Part shown: in pieces, positions 38,582-48,688 of the stretch | Layout: each line of letters opens with the position of its first letter | Position numbering within the stretch: position 1 is the stretch's first letter | DNA from: Sphingobacterium griseoflavum | GTDB lineage: Bacteria > Bacteroidota > Bacteroidia > Sphingobacteriales > Sphingobacteriaceae | DNA length: 64,000 nucleotides | Assembly (NCBI RefSeq): GCF_014653155.1 | Contig: NZ_BNAF01000006.1 | Span: 1 to 64,000 of the forward strand | Reading direction: 5' to 3' | Made by a program: the position numbers and the translations under genes | The notes under the pieces: model-generated | Databases searched by the model: none | What the model was told of the DNA's origin: nothing | What the model saw: the letters and a program-made list of their open reading frames with translations, nothing else

Positions 38582-40132
38582 ATGTCCGAAAAAATTATCA
38601 TTCTTGATTTTGGCTCGCAATACACACAGTTAATAGCACGCCGTGTAAGGGAGCTAAATGTTTATTGTGAAATTCATCCATTCAATAACCTTCCCGAATT
38701 TGATGACAATGTAAAAGGCGTTATTTTCTCAGGAAGTCCGCATTCTGTGCGCCAAGAGGAGGCTCCGCAAATCGACTATACAGCTATACAAGATCGTTTT
38801 CCTTTATTGGGCGTTTGCTATGGTGCGCAGTATTTGGCACAGAAATCAGGCGGCGAAGTGTTGCCCTCTGAGATTAGGGAGTATGGACGTGCAAACCTCC
38901 AGTTTGTGGATGGCGAAAATGATTTGTTGTCTGGAGTACCCGTTCAATCCCAAGTTTGGATGTCGCATGGCGATACAATAAAGCAGGTGCCAGCTAACTT
39001 TAAGATCATCGCAAGTACGGATAAGGTCCGTGTGGCAGCCTACCATATTGAGGGTACCCGTACTTATGGTATCCAATTCCACCCGGAGGTTACGCATAGC
39101 ACCGATGGACAAGTGTTGTTGAAAAATTTCGTGGTTAATATATGTGGATGTGCACAGGATTGGACGTCGACAGCCTTTGCGGAAACGACAATTGCTGAGT
39201 TGAAAGAGCAACTGGGTGATGACCATGTTATTATGGCACTCTCGGGCGGTGTAGATTCGACCGTAGCGGCCGTCTTATTGCATCAAGCGATTGGAAAGCA
39301 CCTGCACTGTATTTTCGTGGATCACGGACTATTACGTAAGAATGAATATGAGCAGGTATTGGACTCCTATAAAAACATGGGACTCAATATTAAAGGGATC
39401 AATGCGAAAGAGCTTTTTTTCGGACGTCTGGCAGGTGTTTCGGAGCCTGAGCAGAAACGCAAAATTATCGGCGCTTCCTTTATCGATGTATTTGACCAAG
39501 CTGCCAAAGACATACAGAATGAACTGCCCGACGGATTGGAAGCAAAATGGTTGGGACAAGGAACGATCTACCCCGATATTATCGAGTCTATATCTGTTAA
39601 AGGGCCATCTGCGACCATTAAGTCGCACCACAATGTGGGCGGTTTGCCCGATTTCATGAAGCTGAAAGTGGTAGAGCCATTGAAAACATTATTTAAGGAT
39701 GAGGTAAGGCGAGTTGGAAGAACCTTGGATGTTGATCCAGCTATTCTTGGCCGCCATCCTTTTCCCGGTCCGGGGTTGGCGATTCGTGTGTTGGGGGATA
39801 TTACGGAAGAAAAGGTACGGATTTTGCAGGAAGCAGATGACATATATATTCGGAATTTGAAAGAAACAGGTTGGTATGACAAGGTATGGCAAGCCGGTAC
39901 CATATTTCTACCTGTTCAATCAGTTGGGGTGATGGGTGATGAGCGCACCTATGAACATGTGGTCGCCTTGCGTGCTGTAGGTTCGCTCGATGGAATGACC
40001 GCTGACTGGATACATCTCCCTTACGATTTGCTTGCAAAAATTTCGAATGAAATTATCAATCATGTTAAAGGAATCAACCGCGTAGTCTATGATATCAGTT
40101 CAAAACCACCTGCAACCATTGAGTGGGAATAA
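38582..40132 (+). CDS. guaA: GMP synthase (glutamine-hydrolysing)
   Basis: 516 residues. Converts XMP to GMP using glutamine and ATP. N-terminal class I amidotransferase: nucleophile Cys79 in LLGVCYGAQ and the His-Glu pair in [15 protein letters not shown]-pyrophosphatase domain with the P-loop [13 protein letters not shown]-terminal dimerisation domain ends [10 protein letters not shown] lipoprotein gene begins inside its last 44 nt in another frame. Confidence 0.98.
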   Translation: MSEKIIILDFGSQYTQLIARRVRELNVYCEIHPFNNLPEFDDNVKGVIFSGSPHSVRQEEAPQIDYTAIQDRFPLLGVCYGAQYLAQKSGGEVLPSEIREYGRANLQFVDGENDLLSGVPVQSQVWMSHGDTIKQVPANFKIIASTDKVRVAAYHIEGTRTYGIQFHPEVTHSTDGQVLLKNFVVNICGCAQDWTSTAFAETTIAELKEQLGDDHVIMALSGGVDSTVAAVLLHQAIGKHLHCIFVDHGLLRKNEYEQVLDSYKNMGLNIKGINAKELFFGRLAGVSEPEQKRKIIGASFIDVFDQAAKDIQNELPDGLEAKWLGQGTIYPDIIESISVKGPSATIKSHHNVGGLPDFMKLKVVEPLKTLFKDEVRRVGRTLDVDPAILGRHPFPGPGLAIRVLGDITEEKVRILQEADDIYIRNLKETGWYDKVWQAGTIFLPVQSVGVMGDERTYEHVVALRAVGSLDGMTADWIHLPYDLLAKISNEIINHVKGINRVVYDISSKPPATIEWE

Positions 40133-41372
40133 ACTTATACTAGCTTTGGGAATAGCGCTTACTATGAGCGCTTGTTCCCCTAAAGTTGGCGTATTGAAGT
40201 CGCCCGATCATCGGGGTGGAAATGTCGGTAGCACAACAACCGACACAGATAAACCAGGCAGCACCAAAGGGGAAGAATCTGCCGAGGAATCAGGCGCAAA
40301 AGGGAAACGTGTTCTGGAAAACAGTATTGCACTCGTACTACCCTTTCAGCTTGATCGATTAAACCCGAATGCCGTATCTAAAGAAGATATCAAAAGATCT
40401 GCAATTGCCCTAGATTTTTACCAAGGTTTTCAATTAGGATTGGATGAATTGGCGAACAACGGAAAATCTTTTGCTTTGCATGTTTTGGATTCACGGGATA
40501 ACGAAGGGCAAAATATTGCGATAGCTAAGTCTGAAGATGTGGACGATGCCGCACTTATTGTTGGGCCTGTTTATCCAAAAGAGATCCACGCATTTGGAAA
40601 GAATTTGGTTAACAAAGATATTTTGCAGATAAATCCTTTGGCGGCATCCCGCCCCAGTGAATTTAATCTTCCTAATCTTGTTTCTTTGACGCCCGCCATA
40701 GACGTCCATACTAAAGCTGCGGCTATCCGCGTAGCGCGAGATTATGACGCGGGGGATGTGGTGGTTATCTATAACACTACTGATAATGATGGTAGGCAAT
40801 TTTTGAGCGGCTTCCTTTCTGAGCTACGTCGTCTAAAACCTTCCGTACAAGTGCGGTCGGTATCATCGATTGCACAGCTGAACGAATCTTTGCTTACCGC
40901 TGGGACGAATCGCATTGTAACGGGTACGACGGATAAATTTCAACTGCGCACCTTATTGAATAATCTAGACGCCAAGTCTACAGAAGCTTTTTATACCTTC
41001 AACATATATGGTCATCCATTGTGGGATCGTATTGATTTTAGCATGTACGAAAATTTCTCCAACTACAATCCTATTATTTCTGCTGAAAGTCATCTGAAAG
41101 CGTGGGCTGCTGGTGCTAAACAATTCAAGGATACCTATTACAGCCTCTATGGCGTTAATCCTTCGGATTATTCGTACAAGGGATATGATGCTGCGAAATT
41201 TTTCGGTGGATTGTTGGCAAAATATGGACGCGATTACCGTTCGCATGTTACGAAAGAGCCCTTCGATGGAATATTTAGTTCTTACCAATTTGAGCAGCAT
41301 GACCATGCGGGCTACGTCAATCATGCTGTGACCTACAAATCGTATAAGGGTTCTTCATTTCAGCTAAACTAA
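40089..41372 (+). CDS. Lipoprotein with type-1 periplasmic-binding-protein fold
   Basis: 427 residues. Signal peptide with lipobox LTMSAC (Cys29), so it is lipid-anchored. A low-complexity linker rich in Gly, Ser, Lys and Glu (about 40-75) is followed by an ABC-type substrate-binding fold ([59 protein letters not shown]), as in Leu/Ile/Val-binding proteins and LpoA-like factors. The ATG at 40089 lies 44 nt before the guaA stop; it gives the only complete signal peptide, so the overlap is probably real. Followed by an rRNA methyltransferase through a TAATG overlap. Confidence 0.82.
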   Translation: MISVQNHLQPLSGNKLILALGIALTMSACSPKVGVLKSPDHRGGNVGSTTTDTDKPGSTKGEESAEESGAKGKRVLENSIALVLPFQLDRLNPNAVSKEDIKRSAIALDFYQGFQLGLDELANNGKSFALHVLDSRDNEGQNIAIAKSEDVDDAALIVGPVYPKEIHAFGKNLVNKDILQINPLAASRPSEFNLPNLVSLTPAIDVHTKAAAIRVARDYDAGDVVVIYNTTDNDGRQFLSGFLSELRRLKPSVQVRSVSSIAQLNESLLTAGTNRIVTGTTDKFQLRTLLNNLDAKSTEAFYTFNIYGHPLWDRIDFSMYENFSNYNPIISAESHLKAWAAGAKQFKDTYYSLYGVNPSDYSYKGYDAAKFFGGLLAKYGRDYRSHVTKEPFDGIFSSYQFEQHDHAGYVNHAVTYKSYKGSSFQLN

Positions 41373-42550
41373 TGAGTGAAATCAACCAGCGGAGGGTTGA
41401 ACAGCACCTGCGTAATTTTGAGCGTGCGTTACAGGCCTATAGCTTAGACGAACCGTTGAGCCGTTTTTTGACGCGGTTTTTCAAAGAAAACAGACAAATG
41501 GGCTCTTCCGATAGGCGGATGACCACACGCTATTGTTACAATTATTTTCGTTTGGGTGCTGCGCTGCCTAATGTGCCATCCCCACAGCGACTGGTCGTTG
41601 CGGAGTTTCTATGTGAATCATCCAGTGACTTGATCGCGGTGTCAAAGCCCGATTGGAACGCGGTCATCGGCACATCACTGCCGGATAAAATAGCGCTACT
41701 AAAACGCGAAGGTTTGTTTATTATGGAGGATATTTTCCCTTTTAAGCCCTACCTGTCGGCGGATATTGTAGCGGATGAGTTTTCATTGAGCCATTTGCTG
41801 CAGCCGGACTTATTTATTCGGGTACAACGAAAAGCCATGGAAATGGTGGTTGGGGCGCTGACACGACACAGTATTCCTTTCGAACAAGTGGGGCCATATA
41901 GCTTGCGTTTGCCCAATGGAACTAGACTGCAAGAAGTTAAAAGCTTAGCAGGATTGTATGAGGTACAAGATCAATCATCGCAGCAAAGTTTGGATCTGGC
42001 ACAATTGCAGCCTAAACAATCATGGTGGGATGTCTGTGCTGCTTCGGGAGGTAAATCGCTGTTGCTGTTGGATAGGGAGCCAACCGTTGAACTATTGGTT
42101 TCAGATATCCGACTTAGTATATTAAGGAATTTGGATGAGCGCTTTGACCATGCAAACATAAGAACGCCATATCGAAAGAAGATATTAGACTTAACAGAAG
42201 ACGTATCACACCTGATGAACGGCGAACTTTTTGATGGAATTATCCTTGATGCTCCGTGTTCAGGCTCCGGTACATGGGGTCGTACACCTGAAATGATCAG
42301 TCAGTTTTTTTCGGATAAAATCGCTCAATACGCCAAATTACAGATGCAAATAGCAAGGCAGGTGTTGCCTTATTTAAAAGTAGGGGGGCAATTGATATAC
42401 GTAACCTGTTCGGTTTTCGCAGACGAAAATGAACGAATCACCAAATTTTTATCTGATTCTTGCGGGATGAGGGTGGAGGAGCAGCAGCTCATTGAAGGGT
42501 ACAATCGAAAGTCGGACAGTATGTTTGCCGCCCGACTTCGTAAAATGTAA
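41372..42550 (+). CDS. RsmB/NSUN-type RNA cytosine-5 methyltransferase
   Basis: 392 residues. SAM-dependent m5C methyltransferase, probably acting on rRNA. Motif I region SWWDVCAASGGKSLLLL, motif IV GIILDAPCSGSGTWGR and motif VI YVTCSVFADEN carry the two family cysteines. The N-terminal 150 residues resemble the NusB-like and adaptor region of the RsmB family. The start overlaps the previous stop by 1 nt (TAATG). The exact target base cannot be told from sequence. Confidence 0.88.
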   Translation: MSEINQRRVEQHLRNFERALQAYSLDEPLSRFLTRFFKENRQMGSSDRRMTTRYCYNYFRLGAALPNVPSPQRLVVAEFLCESSSDLIAVSKPDWNAVIGTSLPDKIALLKREGLFIMEDIFPFKPYLSADIVADEFSLSHLLQPDLFIRVQRKAMEMVVGALTRHSIPFEQVGPYSLRLPNGTRLQEVKSLAGLYEVQDQSSQQSLDLAQLQPKQSWWDVCAASGGKSLLLLDREPTVELLVSDIRLSILRNLDERFDHANIRTPYRKKILDLTEDVSHLMNGELFDGIILDAPCSGSGTWGRTPEMISQFFSDKIAQYAKLQMQIARQVLPYLKVGGQLIYVTCSVFADENERITKFLSDSCGMRVEEQQLIEGYNRKSDSMFAARLRKM

Positions 42551-42572
42551 GTGTTCGAGGGCGAGCATTTAT

Positions 42573-43040
42573 CTAGTCACATTTTCCGGGAATAACAAGT
42601 ACCGGACAACTAGCTTTGCGTATGACGGATTCGGACACGCTACCAGATATGAAGTGCTCAAATCCGGTTTTTCCATTTGATCCCATAATGATAAGATCAG
42701 CAGTCCACTCACTAGCGGTTGTCAAAATCTCATCGCGAACATTCCCAATTTTATTAAACAGAAAAACCTCTTGTGCCCCTTCAAAATTGCCACCTAGGCT
42801 TTCCAAAAAGCGCTGTGCAGATTCTTGTTGTATTTGGGAAACCTCTGGCACGATAATCGGCTGTTGCCCGAGCAAAGGGTCGGCGCCATAGGCTGCAGGC
42901 GACGTGGGGGGAACCACAGTAACCAAAGCGATGGACGACTGAAACTCGCGAACCAAATCTTGAGCGTATTCTATTGCTTTCAACGTGCATTCTGTGTCGT
43001 CTACAGCAAGAAGGATGCGATTAAATTTATGATTACTCAT
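42573..43040 (-). CDS. Universal stress protein, ATP-binding type
   Basis: 155 residues, single UspA domain: N-terminal RILLAVDDTECTLKAIEYA and the ATP-binding loop G-2x-G-9x-GS seen in IMGSNGKTGFEHFISGSV, then CPVLVIPG. Presence of this loop puts it in the ATP-binding class. Single gene, convergent with the methyltransferase and divergent from the NlpC/P60 gene. Role in stress inferred from family only. Confidence 0.93.
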   Translation of the reverse strand: MSNHKFNRILLAVDDTECTLKAIEYAQDLVREFQSSIALVTVVPPTSPAAYGADPLLGQQPIIVPEVSQIQQESAQRFLESLGGNFEGAQEVFLFNKIGNVRDEILTTASEWTADLIIMGSNGKTGFEHFISGSVSESVIRKASCPVLVIPGKCD

Positions 43041-43123
43041 GTGCTTGCGTATAAAAAAGTTATATTCGTATAAGTAGAGAACATCAGCTCGATATGAATT
43101 GTTTTATTAAAAATAAGTGAAAT

Positions 43124-43897
43124 ATGATTCTAGGCATCTGCAATCTTTCTATCGTACCGCTGCGACTTGAACCCTCGCATCGGAGCGAAATGGTGAATCA
43201 GCTTCTATTTGCCGAGTATTTTGAAATCTTGGAAGAACTTTCTGACTGGGTGTACATTCGTATGTTAGCAAGTGGCTATGAAGGTTGGTTGCAAGTTGGG
43301 CAATTTAACTTATGCACAGATACATTTCATCCACAGGAATGCGGTGGATATCAGGTTGTGGGGCGCGCGGGCGCTCAGGCTGTCAGCGGGGAGAAGATCG
43401 TTAAACTCGTTCCGGGAACGACGTTTAGTTCAAGTTTTTTTTCGAAAGACCAGCCTGCTGATGCTTGGGACTATCAGATTTCTGGTGCATTAAGGTCTGC
43501 AAGCCTTTCTGATTTTCAATCGGAATTTCCGGAATTGGTGAGGTTTTACAACTTCAGCCCTTATTTATGGGGCGGGCGCTCTCCGTATGGCATTGATTGT
43601 TCAGGTCTCACACAGGCGCTATTCGTGCAGTTTGGCATTCGATTGCCGCGTGATGCATATCAACAGGCCGAGAAAGGCACTACGGTAGATTTCGCGACAG
43701 AAATAAGGACTGGGGACTTAGCATTTTTCGATGATGAAGAAGGTAGGATTACACATGTGGGGGTGATGTTGGATGTCGATCGTATTTTTCATGCATCGGC
43801 TTCCGTTCGTATCGATCAGATGGATGCACAGGGAATCTTTCGTCGCGACTGGAATCGCTATACACATAAACTAAGGATCATCAAGCGACTTTTTTAG
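43124..43897 (+). CDS. NlpC/P60 (C40) peptidase with N-terminal SH3-like region
   Basis: 257 residues. N-terminal SH3-like region (about 1-65, DWVYIRMLASGYEGWLQ) and a second linker domain, then the NlpC/P60 catalytic domain: Cys159 in YGIDCSGLTQ, His211 in ITHVGVML, and His223 in IFHASAS. Such enzymes cut peptidoglycan stem peptides. No signal peptide or lipobox is visible from this start, so it may act on recycled muropeptides in the cytoplasm, or the export route is unusual. A near-consensus -7 box TATATTCG lies about 70 bp upstream. Confidence 0.9.
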   Translation: MILGICNLSIVPLRLEPSHRSEMVNQLLFAEYFEILEELSDWVYIRMLASGYEGWLQVGQFNLCTDTFHPQECGGYQVVGRAGAQAVSGEKIVKLVPGTTFSSSFFSKDQPADAWDYQISGALRSASLSDFQSEFPELVRFYNFSPYLWGGRSPYGIDCSGLTQALFVQFGIRLPRDAYQQAEKGTTVDFATEIRTGDLAFFDDEEGRITHVGVMLDVDRIFHASASVRIDQMDAQGIFRRDWNRYTHKLRIIKRLF

Positions 43898-43994
43898 TAT
43901 TGAACGATATGAATCTCAGCGGGCGAATGCATGGAAACCTATCATAAGGATTTTGACTAATCATGTTAGTGATAATAACTTTTTATTTTTAAAT

Positions 43995-44981
43995 ATGCAA
44001 CTTAATAACAATCGATATTTCGCACTGGCAAGCGCACAGTTGTTGCCATTTTCCTCATTCCTATCGCCGGTACATCATATAGCTGATGAAGCCGTGCTAT
44101 TTGCTAAACAAGCTCTCGAAAAAGTAGAAAGCAAAGCATGGAAAGACGCCTTGTCCATGTATACCCAGGGTATTGAAACTTATCCTGAGCAAGCTTTCTT
44201 CCATGCCTGTCGGTCCTTATTGAACGCGCATCTGGGCGATCAGGAAGGAGCTTTCTATGATTATCAGGTAGCAAAATCCATTGATTTCAATTACCACATT
44301 TATTTGGAGTGGTTCGAAAACAAACCGGATACCGCTACAATCGATCCTGCGGTAGGTTATAGTGACTTGCAGGCGCTCTTGGAAGCAGCCTTGGATGCGA
44401 CGCAAGGTTTTGATTACGAGCATGCGGTAGTACTGTACTCGAAGGCATTGGTTACCTTCGAAAACTCAGCGGAGATATTGGTATATCGAGGCGCATTGTA
44501 TATGCGTTTGCTACGTTACGATTTGGCTATTGCGGATTTTGAGTCCGCTTTGACATTGGATCCCACACATTTCCCAGCGAAGTTGGCAATAGCAAAATTC
44601 TACGAGGCCGTTCATGAGGAGAAAGCCGCTCGGGATACCTTTGATGAAGCGGCATTATTGTCGCCAGAGAGTAGCCTCGTGTATGAGGAGCGAGGCAACT
44701 TCTTTGTGGAGCAGCATGCTTATCCGGAAGCTTTAGCAGATTATAATATGCTGGTATCTTTGCTGCCAGACGATTTCTACGTGTATGCCATACGGGCAGA
44801 TCTGCTGGGGAAGATGGAAAAGTGGGACGAGGCGTTGCAGGACTACAGCAGGGCTATACAGTTAAATCCCTACTATTCCGATTTATACAGCTACCGTGCG
44901 GAAGCAAAGGAAAAGTTGGGTGATGCAGAAGGCGCTGCTGCAGACCGCCGCCTGTACGAGCAGATCGAGGCAGAAGATTGA
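43995..44981 (+). CDS. TPR-repeat protein
   Basis: About 328 residues from the Met at 43995 (MQLNNNRYFALASAQLLP); the frame extends to 43953, but the first 14 residues look unlikely. At least five TPR-like repeats (YTQGIETYPEQAFFHACRSL; YRGALYMRLLRYDLAIADF; YSRAIQLNPYYSDLYSYRAE). No clear cleavable signal peptide, so it is probably cytoplasmic. Single gene between NlpC/P60 and convergent DUF72. Partner unknown. Confidence 0.8.
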   Translation: MQLNNNRYFALASAQLLPFSSFLSPVHHIADEAVLFAKQALEKVESKAWKDALSMYTQGIETYPEQAFFHACRSLLNAHLGDQEGAFYDYQVAKSIDFNYHIYLEWFENKPDTATIDPAVGYSDLQALLEAALDATQGFDYEHAVVLYSKALVTFENSAEILVYRGALYMRLLRYDLAIADFESALTLDPTHFPAKLAIAKFYEAVHEEKAARDTFDEAALLSPESSLVYEERGNFFVEQHAYPEALADYNMLVSLLPDDFYVYAIRADLLGKMEKWDEALQDYSRAIQLNPYYSDLYSYRAEAKEKLGDAEGAAADRRLYEQIEAED

Positions 44982-45014
44982 TCGCAATCGTGCTTCTGCG
45001 TCGCCTTGCGCATC

Positions 45015-45911
45015 TTAAAATAAAGTGGATTGTCCGCTTCCGTTGCCCTTGTTGGGGATGTTTAGCTCGGTACCTACTGCTTTATTAAGCTCGGCAATAA
45101 AATGTGCAGCAAGCAGGGGCGATTCCACTTCGACATTTTGGTGGATGAAGAAATACAGCTTTTGCAGGCCAGCCACTTTCCACTCTTTGATGCGGACTAC
45201 CCAGCTGGAAAGACGATCGTAATCGCTGGGGTGGTTTGCACCGACAAACCGAACAAAAGCAAAAGGGGTGGTCAACCGCATGTGCAGTAATTCCCGTCTT
45301 CCTGCCGTGTCTACAATAACGTTGGTCTTATCTGTTTTCTCCAAAAGTGCAACCAGCTTCTGCTGTATGGCGTCGTCGGTAAACCATTCGCCATTTCTTA
45401 CTTCCACGGCCAAGGGGTATCCCTTTGGAAATCCCTCCAAGAATGCTTGAAGCCTATCGAAATCTTTTGGTTTATAGTTGTCGTGCATCTGTAGGAAAGC
45501 CATGCCCAGTCGGTCTTCAAAATTTACGGTGGCATCCACAAAGGCGGCGACCTTCTCATCCGTGTTCAGTAGACGGCCAAAGTGGCTTACGGATTGTGGG
45601 ATCTTGGGGAAGAACTTAAACCCCTCATCGGTTTTTTCGCGCCAGGTGATCACCTGCTCCTTGGATGGTGAATTATAGAATGTAGCGTTAAGCTCTATGC
45701 TGTTAAACTGTTGAGCATAGTATACCAACTCGTCTTTAGTTCCGCGCGGATAAAAACCTTTCAGATCTGCTTTGTTCCACTTTGCACAACCTACATATGC
45801 TTCGAAGGGTTCTTGTTTTCGATTTTTATTTAAGAGGCTAATGGTTTCTGTCGCCGTCGCCGGGAGCGTAAAATCGATCTCTTCAGGATTTTCTACTTGT
45901 CCAAATTTCAT
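45015..45911 (-). CDS. DUF72 family protein
   Basis: 298 residues. TIM-barrel-like DUF72 protein: AYVGCAKWNKADLKGFYP, FNSIELNATFYNSP, FKFFPKIPQSVSHFGRLL, PLAVEVRNGEWF, and FVRFVGANHP. The biochemical role of the family is not established. Its gene lies downstream of ychF on the minus strand, separated by a terminator-like hairpin. Confidence 0.88.
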   Translation of the reverse strand: MKFGQVENPEEIDFTLPATATETISLLNKNRKQEPFEAYVGCAKWNKADLKGFYPRGTKDELVYYAQQFNSIELNATFYNSPSKEQVITWREKTDEGFKFFPKIPQSVSHFGRLLNTDEKVAAFVDATVNFEDRLGMAFLQMHDNYKPKDFDRLQAFLEGFPKGYPLAVEVRNGEWFTDDAIQQKLVALLEKTDKTNVIVDTAGRRELLHMRLTTPFAFVRFVGANHPSDYDRLSSWVVRIKEWKVAGLQKLYFFIHQNVEVESPLLAAHFIAELNKAVGTELNIPNKGNGSGQSTLF

Positions 45912-45936
45912 AATCGAAGATAAACATTACGTTACC

Positions 45937-45971
45937 AAAAACAAAAGCGAGGTAATGGGATACCTCGCTTT
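45937..45971 (-). terminator. ychF terminator
   Basis: Perfect 11-bp arms AAAGCGAGGTA (45944-45954) and 45961-45971 with a 6-nt loop; A-rich DNA at 45936-45946 gives a U-rich tail on the minus strand, 18 bp past the ychF stop. T-rich DNA on the right may also stop plus-strand transcripts. Confidence 0.75.
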
Positions 45972-45988
45972 CATTTTTTATAGCTAAC

Positions 45989-47089
45989 CTACACGTTAAA
46001 GCGGAAGTGCATAATATCTCCGTCCTCGACGATGTATGTTTTTCCTTCCACAGCAAGTTTTCCAGCTTCTTTCACCGCCGCTTCCGAGCCATATTGCACA
46101 TAGTCAGCATATTTAATAACTTCTGCGCGGATAAAGCCCTTCTCAAAATCCGTATGGATTACGCCGGCCGCTTGTGGAGCTGTAAATCCCTTTTCGATCG
46201 TCCAAGCGCGTACCTCTTGTACACCTGCGGTGAAGTAAGTAGAAAGCGCAAGTAAGGAGTAAGCTGCGCGAATCAACTTGTGTACACCAGACTCCTCTAA
46301 TCCTAAGTCTTCCAAAAACATTTTTCGCTCTTCGTATGACTCCAGTTGAGCGATCTCAGACTCTATTTGTGCCGAGATGACGAGTACCTGTGCATTTTCA
46401 TTTTTGACGGCTTCTATCACCCGCTCGACATAAGCATTACCCGTATTGACAGATGCTTCGTCTACATTACAGACGTATAATACCGGTTTGACAGTCAGCA
46501 GTGCTAGATCGGAAATGAACTCAAAATCTTCCTCCGCAATGGGAGCTGTCCGCGCCGAGCGCCCAGACTCCAAGTGATCCTTGACAACAGATAAAATTTC
46601 AAAGGTTTTCTTCGCATCCTTGTCGCCTCCTGTCTTGGCCATTTTCTCTACCTTTTGGATGCGTTTAATGACGGTGTCCAAATCCTTCAACTGTAGTTCG
46701 GTATCAATGATTTCTTTATCCCGGATAGGATCTACTGACCCATCGACATGGATGACATTGCCGTCGTCAAAGCAGCGCAGCACATGAATAATGGCATTGG
46801 TCGTACGGATGTTACCTAAAAACTGGTTTCCTAGACCTTCTCCTTTAGATGCTCCTTTCACCAAGCCAGCGATATCGACGATCTCGATGGTATTGGGAAC
46901 AATGCGTTGCGGATTGACAAGCTCTGCCAATTTATTGATCCGTTCGTCGGGAACAGTAATCACCCCAACATTCGGTTCTATCGTACAAAAAGGAAAGTTA
47001 GCTGCCTGTGCTTTTGCGTTAGACAAGCAATTGAATAATGTTGATTTACCAACGTTCGGTAAACCAACTATACCACATTGTAAGGCCAT
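45989..47089 (-). CDS. ychF: Redox-regulated ATPase YchF (Obg family)
   Basis: 366 residues. P-loop NTPase with G1 [16 protein letters not shown]3 [14 protein letters not shown], and NVDE in place of the NKxD specificity motif, the change that makes YchF prefer ATP. A coiled-coil segment follows, then the C-terminal TGS domain (about 280-366, [27 protein letters not shown]). Ribosome-associated in other bacteria. A minus-strand -7 box lies 24 bp upstream. Confidence 0.97.
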   Translation of the reverse strand: MALQCGIVGLPNVGKSTLFNCLSNAKAQAANFPFCTIEPNVGVITVPDERINKLAELVNPQRIVPNTIEIVDIAGLVKGASKGEGLGNQFLGNIRTTNAIIHVLRCFDDGNVIHVDGSVDPIRDKEIIDTELQLKDLDTVIKRIQKVEKMAKTGGDKDAKKTFEILSVVKDHLESGRSARTAPIAEEDFEFISDLALLTVKPVLYVCNVDEASVNTGNAYVERVIEAVKNENAQVLVISAQIESEIAQLESYEERKMFLEDLGLEESGVHKLIRAAYSLLALSTYFTAGVQEVRAWTIEKGFTAPQAAGVIHTDFEKGFIRAEVIKYADYVQYGSEAAVKEAGKLAVEGKTYIVEDGDIMHFRFNV

Positions 47090-47113
47090 GTAAGTTGCAT
47101 TTTTTTAAACGCA

Positions 47114-47121
47114 CAAAGATA
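47114..47121 (-). promoter_or_regulatory. ychF -7 box
   Basis: TATCTTTG on the minus strand matches TAnnTTTG fully, 24 bp before the ychF start. No convincing -33 TTG. Confidence 0.5.
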
Positions 47122-47237
47122 GGTAAAATACTCTAATATTGGCAGGGATAAATCCCTAGGATCATTTATGGATTATTTCTAAATTGCCTTCCATTGTGAT
47201 TGAATTATTTGTATTTTTATGCCGACAAACTATTATT

Positions 47238-47918
47238 ATGAAATCAATACTATCTGCATTTATTTTATGTCTTGTTATTACGTTGGCGAACGCCCAAGAT
47301 TTCAGGCCATACTATTCCAATAATATTAATTTTGGTGTGTCTTACACACACGGGCAGACCGGACAGACAACTATGCGCACGAGCGACGATGGTATGGATT
47401 TCCTCGGACTGCAATTCAATTACATTGGTTTGGTACATTTAACACCAAAAGTAGCTATTGGTGCTGGAACCGGCATTCGCCATATGATAACAATTGATGA
47501 TTGGGACGATTGGTACGGATATGATGATTTGGATTTTATCCGTAGCTACTTTTCCGTTCCTCTTTACGCACACGCACAATTTCGATTTTTAGATCGTAAG
47601 GTAAGTCCATTCCTACAGACCTCATTGGGTTATCATATTCGGGTAGGAGAAAGCGATATCAACCGTGGCCATGGGGGAGAAAACACGGTGCGGGAAGTGT
47701 CTTCGATATCTTCTGGACTTTTGGCCGGTCTTCAGGCAGGCGTAAGTATTCATGTCGGCTCCCGTTTCAATATTATGGCAGGCCCGTATTTCGAATATCG
47801 GAAAGCGACTTTCGACCGTGCAGTAATGGAGACAAGCTCCTGGTCGACGTCAGCAAGTGGATTCACCACGGACTTAAATCTTTTCGAAGCTGGCGTTAAA
47901 GTTGGCTTTACGTTCTAA
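47238..47918 (+). CDS. Outer-membrane beta-barrel protein
   Basis: About 226 residues from the Met at 47238 (MKSILSAFILCLVITLANAQ, a classic signal peptide); the open frame extends to 47184 without support. The mature part is built of alternating aromatic beta strands with short turns (ISFGVSY-like strands, FLGLQFNYIGLVHLTPKVAI, final FEAGVKVGFTF), the pattern of 8-strand OmpA/OprF-like or PorT-like barrels. The terminal Phe fits BAM recognition. Function unknown; single gene. Confidence 0.82.
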   Translation: MKSILSAFILCLVITLANAQDFRPYYSNNINFGVSYTHGQTGQTTMRTSDDGMDFLGLQFNYIGLVHLTPKVAIGAGTGIRHMITIDDWDDWYGYDDLDFIRSYFSVPLYAHAQFRFLDRKVSPFLQTSLGYHIRVGESDINRGHGGENTVREVSSISSGLLAGLQAGVSIHVGSRFNIMAGPYFEYRKATFDRAVMETSSWSTSASGFTTDLNLFEAGVKVGFTF

Positions 47919-48037
47919 TCTAGTCTGTCAGAGACGCTTTACATTTTTTAACATCTGTTGCATTAATCCTTTCTGTTTACCGGCTTGTCTTACTGTTATA
48001 TGACATTCAACCGAATTATTTAAACGAAAGGAGCCCT

Positions 48038-48487
48038 ATGAGAAAGTTTGTGTACACCGTTTTTGCACTCGGCATTATTGCTGTTGCGCAACCAGCGTCC
48101 GCTCAGGTAAATGTTCAGATCAACATTGGTTCGCAGCCTGCATGGGGACCAGTTGGATATGACTATGTCCGCTATTATTACCTGCCCGAAATGGACATCT
48201 ACTATGACGTGGTAGGAAGACGTTATACGTACCCGCACGGTAGAAGGTGGGTTACCACGAGAACCCTGCCGAGGAGATATCGGCATGTGGACATGCATCG
48301 TACCTATAAGGTGGTATTGAACAACAGCCAGCCTTGGCGAAACCATCATAACATCAGGAAGCAATATGGCCACTATGCGCATAACCACTCGCAACGCGTT
48401 CTGCGCGATCATCGTGGACACGAGAAACACCTTCGCAAAAAACCGGCAAAACACCGTGCCCATCCGCATAAACGGCATCGTCATTAA
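48038..48487 (+). CDS. Secreted His/Arg/Lys-rich small protein
   Basis: 149 residues with a signal peptide (about 1-23, QPASAQ). The middle is aromatic-rich (GYDYVRYYYLPEMDIYYDV), like many small Bacteroidota envelope proteins; the last 60 residues are dominated by His, Arg and Lys (HKRHRH at the end). Metal or polyanion binding is possible but only inferred from composition. Ends with a terminator. A candidate promoter could not be placed. Confidence 0.78.
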   Translation: MRKFVYTVFALGIIAVAQPASAQVNVQINIGSQPAWGPVGYDYVRYYYLPEMDIYYDVVGRRYTYPHGRRWVTTRTLPRRYRHVDMHRTYKVVLNNSQPWRNHHNIRKQYGHYAHNHSQRVLRDHRGHEKHLRKKPAKHRAHPHKRHRH

Positions 48488-48515
48488 GACGAGATTCCAT
48501 GTCCGTATACCAAAG

Positions 48516-48544
48516 GGCAGTCCTGTAAGGTTGCCTCTTTTTTT
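48516..48544 (+). terminator. Terminator after the His-rich gene
   Basis: GGCA/TGCC outer and CCT/AGG inner pairs (48516-48535) with a T-run to 48544. Confidence 0.6.
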
Positions 48545-48630
48545 ATGCGCTACAGACTTCCCCATTTTGAGGCGTGTAAACGTCCAGCAATCGTCGGTAA
48601 ATTATTGCAGGCATTTTATGCATTAATATT

Positions 48631-48662
48631 TTTGTTGTTGAGGGGGCAATAAATTAACTTTG
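48631..48662 (+). promoter_or_regulatory. Promoter of the polysaccharide deacetylase gene
   Basis: TTTG at 48631-48634, a 20-bp spacer and TAACTTTG at 48655-48662; the ATG is 26 bp after the -7 box. Full match to the Bacteroidota promoter pattern. Confidence 0.75.
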
Positions 48663-48688
48663 CAAAAAAAAGGGAATAAGTTATAGGC

